Part shown: positions 17,185-23,855 of the stretch, piece by piece | Position numbering within the stretch: position 1 is the stretch's first letter | Layout of the letters: the number at the start of each line of letters is the position of its first letter | Assembly (NCBI GenBank): GCA_036557285.1 | Contig: DATBHW010000041.1 | Span: 1-64,000, forward strand | DNA length: 64,000 bases | DNA from: Ktedonobacterales bacterium | Lineage (GTDB): Bacteria > Chloroflexota > Ktedonobacteria > Ktedonobacterales > DATBGS01 | Direction of reading: 5' to 3' | The notes under the pieces: generated by a model | The model's database searches: none | Told to the model about the DNA's origin: nothing | Seen by the model: only the letters and a program-made list of their open reading frames with translations | Program-made: the position numbers and the translations under genes

Positions 17185-17294
17185 CCCTCTATCAGTATTG
17201 TCATACATCAATATTGTCATATATTCTGGCTGATGAGCAACCATCCTGCGTAATTCCCTCTATCAGTACTGTAATACATCAATAGTGCAATACT
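17185..17294. repeat. Two imperfect 37-38-bp direct repeats, operator-like
   Basis: CCCTCTATCAGTATTGTCAT... (from 17185) recurs as CCCTCTATCAGTACTGTAAT... (from 17256), start-to-start distance 71 bases. Each unit has two direct TATTGTCATA-like half-sites separated by CATCAA. They lie just downstream of the DHA2 exporter and upstream of the repeat block. Either regulator sites or another small repeat. Confidence 0.55.
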
Positions 17295-17295
17295 G

Positions 17296-17690
17296 CCTGT
17301 ACCGCAGCAAGAGCGGCAGGCGCCACACCCTGCCCCGCCCACGCCGCCAGGGACGGCGGCGGTACACGCGGCCTCTGCCTGTACCGCCAGGTCCGCCGAC
17401 CTGGGCTTCCCCCCGCCTCGCTAGGCGCGGTGTCTGTACTTGTAGCGCCGCCTTCCAGGCGGCCAACGCTGCGCCAGCATGGGCGTTGCCTCTTAAAGCG
17501 AGCGTTCGCCCAGGCAGATGGTGGGCCGCCAGGATGGCGGCGCTACAAGTGACGTTCGCCCTCCAGGCCAGCGTACCGGCGGTCCAGCGTTGAGCCGCCA
17601 GGATGGCGGCGCTACAGGTACCACATCCCCTCAGCCCCCCTGCCGCCGGGACGGCGGCGCTACAAGTCACGCCGCTGGCGGCTCTTCTGT
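17296..17690. repeat. Compound GC-rich intergenic repeat block
   Basis: At least five GTAGCGCCGCC / GGCGGCGCTAC or GTACCGCC / GGCGGTAC modules in alternating orientation, joined by GCGAGCGTTCGCCC-type spacers. The modules match the core of family A elements, but the GGTTCYACCAA ends are missing. It looks like nested or recombined copies. Open frames across it are repeat-derived. Confidence 0.75.
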
Positions 17691-18221
17691 CGTCTGCCGC
17701 CAGACTCGCTCCGCTCCCCCGGCCCACGCGCACTCCGCTGCCTCCCGCCCCTGCCTTCGCTCCAACACAGCATAGACCTGCCCCAGCCGCGCCAGACTGA
17801 CCACCAGCGCCCACGCGCGCACCTCCTCGGCCAGCCAGCCGACCCGCCGCAGCCGCCGCTCCGGCGCTTCCACCAGTCGCACCACCCGCGCCAGTTCCGC
17901 CTCCACCAGCCACCCTACCCACGCCAACGCGCGCCCGGCCTCGCGCCGACTCAGCGGGCGCATCTCGGCGTCTGCCGCCAGCAGCCCTGCCCCCTCCCAC
18001 TCCGCCTCTGGCGTCAGCACGTTCCGGCCTGTGCGCTGCCGCTCGGCCAGCAGCGCCAGCAGCCAGGGGCCAATCGCCTCTGCTGCCCGCCGCGCCAGCG
18101 GCAGCCAGAGCCACACCGGCCCGACCGTTCGCCGCAGCGTCTCTGGCAAGACGCCCGACACACCGCCACTGCTCAGCCAGTCCACAAACGCGACCCAGCG
18201 CGCCCACGATAGTGTTTGCAT
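17667..18221 (-). CDS. Hypothetical Trp/Arg/Ala-rich protein
   Basis: 184 residues from ATG at 18221, which follows AAAGGAGATCGAACC. The protein is helical in character, with many Trp, Leu, Ala and Arg and several segments repeating an L-A-R/V-W pattern (ALAWVGWLVEAELARVVRLVEAPERRLRRVGWLAEEVRAW). No motif of a known family is seen. A four-helix-bundle fold, like small S23-type four-helix proteins, is conceivable. The 3' end runs into the repeat block, and the last residues (TTEEPPAA) may be repeat-derived. Isolated gene, promoter not identified. Confidence 0.6.
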   Translation of the reverse strand: MQTLSWARWVAFVDWLSSGGVSGVLPETLRRTVGPVWLWLPLARRAAEAIGPWLLALLAERQRTGRNVLTPEAEWEGAGLLAADAEMRPLSRREAGRALAWVGWLVEAELARVVRLVEAPERRLRRVGWLAEEVRAWALVVSLARLGQVYAVLERRQGREAAECAWAGGAERVWRQTTEEPPAA

Positions 18222-18640
18222 GGTTCGATCTCCTTTGCGCTTCTCCAACACTCAGCGCACAGCGTCCCATGCAAAAGCGGCCCCCAGTCCTCTGCAAGCT
18301 GAGGCAGCGCGAGCCAGCGTGAGGAAGCAGGAAGCCGCCGCGATGAGGCAATGCCCGATCACCGCCGCTTCCTGCCCGCACACCCGGCGCACGGCGCCTG
18401 GCTTGCCAGGAGGTGGCCGCTATTGAGATCGATCCCACTCCAGAATGGTACAATCCGTCTAGCCCCATCTCCTGGCATGTTCAGGGCTTCGGGGTATGGC
18501 GCGGTCAGTGATGATTACACTGCCGCGTCAACCGTTTTGCTGGAAATGTGCTGTCAAACGCCCTGGAAGGGGTCGTTTGCTGTTTCTATCCTACCATGCG
18601 GTTTATATGCTGTCAAGGATTCGGGACGTTTGGCAGTTTT
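18222..18640. other. Intergenic stretch, nothing recognised
   Basis: Contains the leader of the minus-strand hypothetical gene. No convincing gene, RNA or repeat was seen between it and the repeat at 18641. Confidence 0.4.
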
Positions 18641-18879
18641 CGTAGCGCCGCCATCCTGGCGGCTAGCGATTCGCCAGGGCGCGTGTTCGCCCTCCAGGCC
18701 AGCGTACCGGCGGGCCAGCGTTGCGCCAGCACGGAGGCTGGCGGTACAGGCGGGCTGATCCTGCCTGTAGCGCCGCCGTCCCTGGCGGCGAGCCGCTGTG
18801 CCTGGGCGAGCGTTCGCCCTCCAGGCCAGCGTACCAGCGGGCCAGCGTTGAGCCGCCAGGATGGCGGCGCTACAAGTGA
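18641..18879. repeat. GC-rich intergenic repeat (family A core without ends)
   Basis: Starts CGTAGCGCCGCCATCCTGGC and ends in the inverted partner GGCGGCGCTACAAGTG. Inner modules CCAGGCCAGCGTACC and GGCGAGCGTTCGCCC are repeated. The element ends and target duplication are not visible. Confidence 0.7.
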
Positions 18880-19032
18880 GCCGCCTATTCACCCACCAGG
18901 CGGCTGTGCTATACTGGAATCAGAGACACAAATGCCCGACGGCATGGTTCATGCGCACCAGAAGATGAAGGGCTGGCCGTGAAACCCTCCCAGGGCTTCA
19001 GTCGTATTACGGGCGAAAGAAAAAAGGCGCGG

Positions 19033-19077
19033 GCGCGCGAGCGACCAACGGGAGCGAGAATGCCGAGGCAAGCGCCC
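19033..19077. repeat. Solitary copy of the GCGAGCGACCAACGGGAGC module
   Basis: GCGCGAGCGACCAACGGGAG followed by CGAGAATGCCGAGGCAAGCG. The inverse of this module occurs twice inside the family A element at 31087-31402 and once inside 51970-52215, so it is a separate small repeat that has entered those elements. Confidence 0.6.
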
Positions 19078-19134
19078 GCCGCCGTAGGCGCCACCACCTG
19101 GACGATTGGTATCTGAGGGGGATGAAATCGAGCG

Positions 19135-21492
19135 ATGATGCGCACCTGCCCGCACTGCGGGACGCTTAACCGAGACAGCGCCACCTATTGTAACCAGTGT
19201 GGCGCGCTGCTGAGCGGGCCAGCCAGCCCGTCGGGCGCGGCGTTGGCCGCGCCCTCCTCAAAGCGCGCGGGGGATGATCCCGGCGCGACACTCGTTACCG
19301 TGACCAGCGCCGATGACCCTGGCGCAACCAACGTCAACATCCCCACAGATACCGGCGCGCATACCACGCCGCATGTCAGCCCGCGCACCGGCTTGCTGCC
19401 GCCGCAAACGCTGCTGCGCGAGCGTTATCTGATCCTGGCGAAACTGGGCCAGGGCGGCATGGCAGCGGTCTATAAGGTCAAAGACGAGGGCAAACGCGGC
19501 GAGCCACTGCGGGCCATCAAAGAGATGAGCCAGGCGGCTCTCAAAGAGGGCGAGCGCGAGCAGGCCATCGAAAACTTCCAAACCGAAGCCGAAATGCTCA
19601 AGGCGCTGGACCATCCCAACCTGCCCAAGTTCTATGAGCAGTTTCAAGAAGAGGACCGCTACTATCTGGTCATGGAGTATATCGAGGGGGAGACGCTGGA
19701 GGACCGGCTGGAGCGCGCGGGCCGGAGCTTGCCAGAGCGAGACGTGACGGATTGGGCCGAACAGTTGTGCAGCGTCCTCACCTATCTGCACGAGCGCCGC
19801 CCGCCGATCATCTTCCGCGATCTGAAGCCCGGCAACATCATGGTGACGAAGCAGGGCCAGGTCAAGCTGATTGACTTTGGCATCGCGCGCATCTTTCGCC
19901 GCGACAAAACGCACGATACGCAGGTGCTGGGTACGCCGGGCTACGCGCCGCCGGAGCAATACGGCAAAGGGCAGACCGATCCGCGCTCGGATGTGTACGC
20001 GCTGGGCGTGACGCTGCACCAGTTGCTCACCAACTACGACCCATCCTCCACGCCCTTCTCGCTGCCGCCGCTGCATACGCTCAACCCCGATGTTTCGCCG
20101 CATGTGCAGGCAGCCATCGAGCAGGCGACACACCTGAAGCGCGAGGAACGCTTCGAGAGCATCTCCGAGTTTCACGGCGCGCTCTTTGCGCCTGGCGCGT
20201 TTGTCTTTCGCAGCGGCCAGCGCGCCGCGAACGCCGCGGAACTGGCTGCGCTCTGTCGCCAGCTTCCCCAGGAGGCCGAAGAATATCTCTATGCCGGGCG
20301 CTTTGAGACCTGGCTGCGCACCGTGGGCGAGCGCAAGCTGTCGAAGATGGCGCACAGCGTCGTGGCGAGCAAAACAGACCATGCCCAGGGGTTGGACGAG
20401 TTCCTGCGACAACTGGACCCGACCAGCAGCACAGCGAAAAGCAGCGCCGCAGGCGTTGCCGCTGCCCCGGCCAGCCCGAAGGTTTCTACCCTGGCGGGCG
20501 GCGTTCTTCAGGCGCAGCCGGGCGCGCTGGACATGGGATCGCTGGCTGCCGGTCAGGCTGGTGTCGCCACGTTCATGGTCAGCGGCGCGAAGGGCGCCAG
20601 CATCAGCGGCGAGGTCAAGCCAATGGCCCCCTGGCTGAAAGTATCGCCCGCGCAGTTCAACGGCCCGACGCTGATTGAAGTGCGCGCCGACACTAGGACG
20701 CTCCCCGGCTCACAGAAGCATCAGAGCAGCGTCCAGATCAGCAGCGCGGGCCAGCGCCTGATTTTGCCGGTGAGTGTCCAGGTGCTAGGCAACCAGGGGA
20801 CCGGGGTGCTGTCAGGCAAGCAGGCGCGGGACCGCAATCGCATCCTCAAACATAGCTGGCCGCCGCACCGTCAGCCCGAAATCGTTCAGCAGGCCACCTC
20901 TGCTGTCATGAGCTTTGGCCTGGCGCTGGCGGTCCTGCTGGGGCTGCAACAGGCGTTCGGCTTCCAAACGCTGATAAGCTTGCTAAGCGGCCCCTTTTTC
21001 CCGCTGCTGCTGGTCGGCTGGGCGCTGGTAGCCACCATCGGAGCGATGATCGGGCGCTGGGGCGACAGTCTGGAGCGGCGCGCGCTTACCAGCGCCGTCT
21101 GTTCGCTCACTTCGTTGGGGCTGGTCGCGCTGCTGTGGGCCAACTGGCTCCAGCCAGAGGTCTTTCAGGGCGTCTATCACCCGGAAGCCCTGCTCGTGAC
21201 CGCCATGAGTATCGAGGCGATCACGGCGGCGCTGGGAGCCGCGCCCAGGGTGAGCGGCTATGTCTTGCGTATCCTGGGGGCTGTCGCCCGGCGCGCGACG
21301 TTCCTGGTCTTTGTCGGCATGCTTGTCCTGGGCGGCTTCGTGGGCTATATCCTGACCAGCAGCTTCCCGGCCTCGCTGCGTTTTATCGAACCAATCGCCA
21401 TCGTGGCCGGCATCATCCTGGGCGCGATCCTGGCTGTGCGCTTGAATCGCTACGTTCGCCGCTTCCAGCGCCAGCAGGCGACGAAACCATGA
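19135..21492 (+). CDS. Zinc-ribbon Ser/Thr protein kinase with membrane domain
   Basis: 785 residues. A zinc ribbon (CPHC at 5-8, CNQC at 19-22) is followed by a Thr/Asp-rich linker and a PknB-type kinase domain from about 97 to 350: Gly-loop LGQGGMAAVYKV (104-115), Lys129, catalytic loop FRDLKPGN with Phe227 replacing the usual His, and DFG at 247-249. A beta-sandwich-like segment (about 470-560) follows, then roughly six hydrophobic helices to the C-terminus. The kinase therefore appears tethered to the membrane by its C-terminal end. miaA begins within its stop codon (ATGA). The substrate is unknown; FHA proteins in the window are candidate readers of its phosphothreonine marks. Confidence 0.9.
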   Translation: MMRTCPHCGTLNRDSATYCNQCGALLSGPASPSGAALAAPSSKRAGDDPGATLVTVTSADDPGATNVNIPTDTGAHTTPHVSPRTGLLPPQTLLRERYLILAKLGQGGMAAVYKVKDEGKRGEPLRAIKEMSQAALKEGEREQAIENFQTEAEMLKALDHPNLPKFYEQFQEEDRYYLVMEYIEGETLEDRLERAGRSLPERDVTDWAEQLCSVLTYLHERRPPIIFRDLKPGNIMVTKQGQVKLIDFGIARIFRRDKTHDTQVLGTPGYAPPEQYGKGQTDPRSDVYALGVTLHQLLTNYDPSSTPFSLPPLHTLNPDVSPHVQAAIEQATHLKREERFESISEFHGALFAPGAFVFRSGQRAANAAELAALCRQLPQEAEEYLYAGRFETWLRTVGERKLSKMAHSVVASKTDHAQGLDEFLRQLDPTSSTAKSSAAGVAAAPASPKVSTLAGGVLQAQPGALDMGSLAAGQAGVATFMVSGAKGASISGEVKPMAPWLKVSPAQFNGPTLIEVRADTRTLPGSQKHQSSVQISSAGQRLILPVSVQVLGNQGTGVLSGKQARDRNRILKHSWPPHRQPEIVQQATSAVMSFGLALAVLLGLQQAFGFQTLISLLSGPFFPLLLVGWALVATIGAMIGRWGDSLERRALTSAVCSLTSLGLVALLWANWLQPEVFQGVYHPEALLVTAMSIEAITAALGAAPRVSGYVLRILGAVARRATFLVFVGMLVLGGFVGYILTSSFPASLRFIEPIAIVAGIILGAILAVRLNRYVRRFQRQQATKP

Positions 21493-22427
21493 TCTGCCCT
21501 CCCCCACCGATTCCCTTGCTGGCGCTGGTTGGGCCAACGGCCAGCGGCAAGACGGGGCTGGCGCTGCGCCTGGCTCTGCGCCTGCATGGCGAAATCGTCT
21601 CGGCGGATTCGCGCCAGTTGTATCAGGGCATGGATATTGGCACCGCCAAACCCACGTCGGAGGAGCGGGCGCTGGTCCCGCATCATCTGCTCGACAGCAT
21701 CACCCCCGACACACCCTATACCCTGACGCAATACCAGGCCGACGCCCAGGCTGCCATCGCCGCCATTCACGCGCGGGAGCATCTGCCGCTGCTGGTCGGC
21801 GGCACTGGCCTGTATATCCGCGCCGTCGTAGATAACCTGGCGATCCCGGAAGTGCCGCCTCAGTGGGAACTGCGCCGCGAACTGGAAGCGCAGGCCGCGC
21901 GCGAGGGCGCGGCGGCGCTGCACGCGCGCCTTGCCGCGCTCGATCCGGCCAGCGCGGCGCGCATTGATCCGGCCAACACGCGCCGCGTCATTCGCGCGCT
22001 GGAGGTCTGCATGGTAACGGGCAAGCCATTCTCTGCCCTGCAAGGGGCGCGGCCTTCGCCCTATCGCGCGCTGCTGCTGGGGCTGACCTGCGAGCGCGCC
22101 CGGCTCTACGCGCGGGTTGATCGCCGCGTTGATGCGATGATCGCCGCCGGATTCGTAGATGAAGTACGCGCTCTTGTCGCGCGCGGGTATGACTGGCGGC
22201 TGCCCGCCATGACCAGCCTGGGCTATGGCGAGATGGGCGTGTATCTGCGCGGCGAAACATCGCTGGAAGAGGCCGTCGAGCGCCTGAAATACCACACGCA
22301 CAGTTATATCCGCCGCCAGTATAGCTGGTTTCGCGCCGATGCCCGTATCCACTGGCTGGACAGCGAAGCGCCCGACCTGGAAGATGCGGCGCTGGCGCTT
22401 ATTCAGGCGTGGCAGGCCGGGGGATGA
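21489..22427 (+). CDS. miaA: tRNA dimethylallyltransferase
   Basis: 312 residues, normal length. Walker A LVGPTASGKTGLALRLA near residue 12, then SADSRQLYQGMDIGTAKP, the tRNA/DMAPP-binding signature, VGGTGLYIRAVVDNL, and DPANTRRVIRALEV. It transfers a dimethylallyl group to N6 of A37 in tRNAs reading UNN codons, needed for accurate decoding. ATG overlaps the kinase stop by four bases, so its expression is coupled to that gene, an unusual pairing. Confidence 0.96.
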   Translation: MICPPPPIPLLALVGPTASGKTGLALRLALRLHGEIVSADSRQLYQGMDIGTAKPTSEERALVPHHLLDSITPDTPYTLTQYQADAQAAIAAIHAREHLPLLVGGTGLYIRAVVDNLAIPEVPPQWELRRELEAQAAREGAAALHARLAALDPASAARIDPANTRRVIRALEVCMVTGKPFSALQGARPSPYRALLLGLTCERARLYARVDRRVDAMIAAGFVDEVRALVARGYDWRLPAMTSLGYGEMGVYLRGETSLEEAVERLKYHTHSYIRRQYSWFRADARIHWLDSEAPDLEDAALALIQAWQAGG

Positions 22428-22591
22428 CAAGGCGATCTCAAAGTCCGCAGGCGGTTGAAACCGCGCCTACGGACGGCTGCTGCTCGTGCCTGGGTTGGGA
22501 GTCTCTCTCCAGCGGCGTCCTTGGGTGCGACTTTTAGATAACCCTGGACCATTGGGGGTGCATCCACGAGTTGTCAGTTAAGCGACCCCTA

Positions 22592-22620
22592 TTGACAGGA
22601 AGTCGAAAAAAGGTTATAAA
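22592..22620 (+). promoter_or_regulatory. Strong sigma-70-type promoter
   Basis: TTGACA (22592-22597), 17-base spacer, TATAAA (22615-22620). Transcription should start near 22627, ahead of the Cys-rich reading frame and its ribosome site AAAGGAGG. Confidence 0.8.
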
Positions 22621-22629
22621 TAATCCAGG

Positions 22630-23223
22630 TTGCTAAGACGAATAAAGAAAGGAGGGAATGGCTACTTTTTCCCGTGTACACTGCGCGCTGGTTACACCGG
22701 ACAAACGGACCCATCTGGAGTAAAGACCACAGGGATTAGGATGTTGTCAGGAAAGGCGCCTGATCCCACCTTAACCGGCTGCTATCTTCGGACACAACTC
22801 ACGACCTCCGCTTTTCAGCCTCAAACGTCGCAACCCAAAATAATCTGTTGCGGCGGCGGCTGTCCCGCCGCTGGAAACCAAAGCGCGACCAGTACGGCAG
22901 AATGGGTGGACGAATACTGGTGGGGAAACCAGCTTGGCTGGCGGACCACCTTATATACCACCTGGCACTTTAACGGCAATTGCGGCAGACCCAGCCTCGT
23001 CTCGAGAAATTGCACCAGAAACAATTATGCCGGGGATGGCTGGACAGGTCTCAGCAATACGTACTGCAATAGTTGGGCGATTGATGCCAATACGATGAAG
23101 GCGGAGGATGACGTTTCCATCACAAACACGAACCCCCCGCACGACTATACATGTACCGGCTGGGCCACAACTCAGGTGGACAATGGCGCCGCCTTCACCA
23201 ATCGGAATGGAAACAACTGTTAA
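22630..23223 (+). CDS. Cys-rich hypothetical protein, possibly frame-disrupted
   Basis: The open frame encodes 197 residues from TTG. The promoter at 22592 and ribosome site at 22648-22655 point to a start near 22658, but ATG there opens another frame that stops after 21 codons. The first ATG in the long frame after the ribosome site is at 22741. The C-terminal 120 residues contain ten Cys and many Trp, Asn and Thr, typical of a secreted disulfide-rich domain, yet no signal peptide is present in frame. Possibilities are a frameshifted secreted-protein gene, a short leader peptide plus downstream gene, or a sequencing error. The region is less GC-rich than its neighbours. No family recognised. 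Confidence 0.45.
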   Translation: MLRRIKKGGNGYFFPCTLRAGYTGQTDPSGVKTTGIRMLSGKAPDPTLTGCYLRTQLTTSAFQPQTSQPKIICCGGGCPAAGNQSATSTAEWVDEYWWGNQLGWRTTLYTTWHFNGNCGRPSLVSRNCTRNNYAGDGWTGLSNTYCNSWAIDANTMKAEDDVSITNTNPPHDYTCTGWATTQVDNGAAFTNRNGNNC

Positions 23224-23262
23224 CAGGCTGATGTCCTGTCTAGCTCCAAAGGAAGTTCTGCC

Positions 23263-23616
23263 ATGAAATCCAAACGCCTGTTCTGGCTGTCATTGCTTGC
23301 GCTGTGCTGCCTGGCTGTCGCATGGGGCATCTTCTGGAAAGTTCCGTATGGGCATTCTTTGGTATCCTGTTCAAGCGTTGAGGGGCAGCCGGAGCAGTGC
23401 GTCACCGGACCCATACAGTACGACCTCAGCGCCCAGATTGTGATCGGGTTAGCCCTTTTGGGGCTGAGCTTCTTCTGCTCGCTCATTGCCTGGGTGACAG
23501 GGCTGTTCACGACGGCTCGTGTTAAGCAATGGGGATGGTTTGCAGCCATTTTGTTCCTATCGCCATTAGCAACCTTTTTCTATAGTCTGTTCGGTACACG
23601 ACAGCGCGAGGCATAG
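23263..23616 (+). CDS. Small membrane protein with three hydrophobic helices
   Basis: 117 residues. A helix at 7-25 (signal-anchor-like), an external-type loop with two Cys (CSSVEGQPEQC), then two more helices at about 56-80 and 88-108. No family recognised. It follows the Cys-rich frame by 39 bases and is ended by a clear terminator, so the two probably form one transcript. The Cys-containing loop suggests an extracytoplasmic face. Ribosome site AAAGGAAG. Confidence 0.7.
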   Translation: MKSKRLFWLSLLALCCLAVAWGIFWKVPYGHSLVSCSSVEGQPEQCVTGPIQYDLSAQIVIGLALLGLSFFCSLIAWVTGLFTTARVKQWGWFAAILFLSPLATFFYSLFGTRQREA

Positions 23617-23630
23617 GGATAAATAAATCA

Positions 23631-23671
23631 AGAGGGTGGCTGAATCAGAAGACGACAGCCACCTTCTTTTT
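23631..23671 (+). terminator. Rho-independent terminator
   Basis: GGTGGCTG (23635-23642) pairs with CAGCCACC (23656-23663), with the stem extended by AAGAG/TTCTT, and is followed by TTCTTTTT. It closes the small membrane-protein transcript. Confidence 0.85.
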
Positions 23672-23855
23672 GTCTGAACTTAGAAGTCTGCCTGTTTGGA
23701 CTGACAGAATGAAGCAGGCACTTGCCATGCTCTTGAACCTCAGATATAATCGCCTCAGAAGTTTGTCTCTTGCAGGTGGTTGATGAGGAGGCGGAGACGG
23801 TGGGAGGTATTATGAGTGATTGTCGTTGTGCCTCGCCAGGGAGGAGATGGTTGTT

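Noticed and set aside
17296-17690. CRISPR-like array
   Set aside because: Modules are inverted and of unequal spacing, with no constant direct repeat and spacer pattern.
17263-18468. 401-residue minus-strand open frame
   Set aside because: Most of its sequence is translated intergenic repeat (recurring CSAAILAA and WKAALQV units) and another frame on the same strand has a proper ribosome site and plausible protein.
21135-21488. Upstream extension of miaA
   Set aside because: It overlaps the coding frame of the kinase membrane domain; the ATG at 21489 gives the normal MiaA start just before Walker A.
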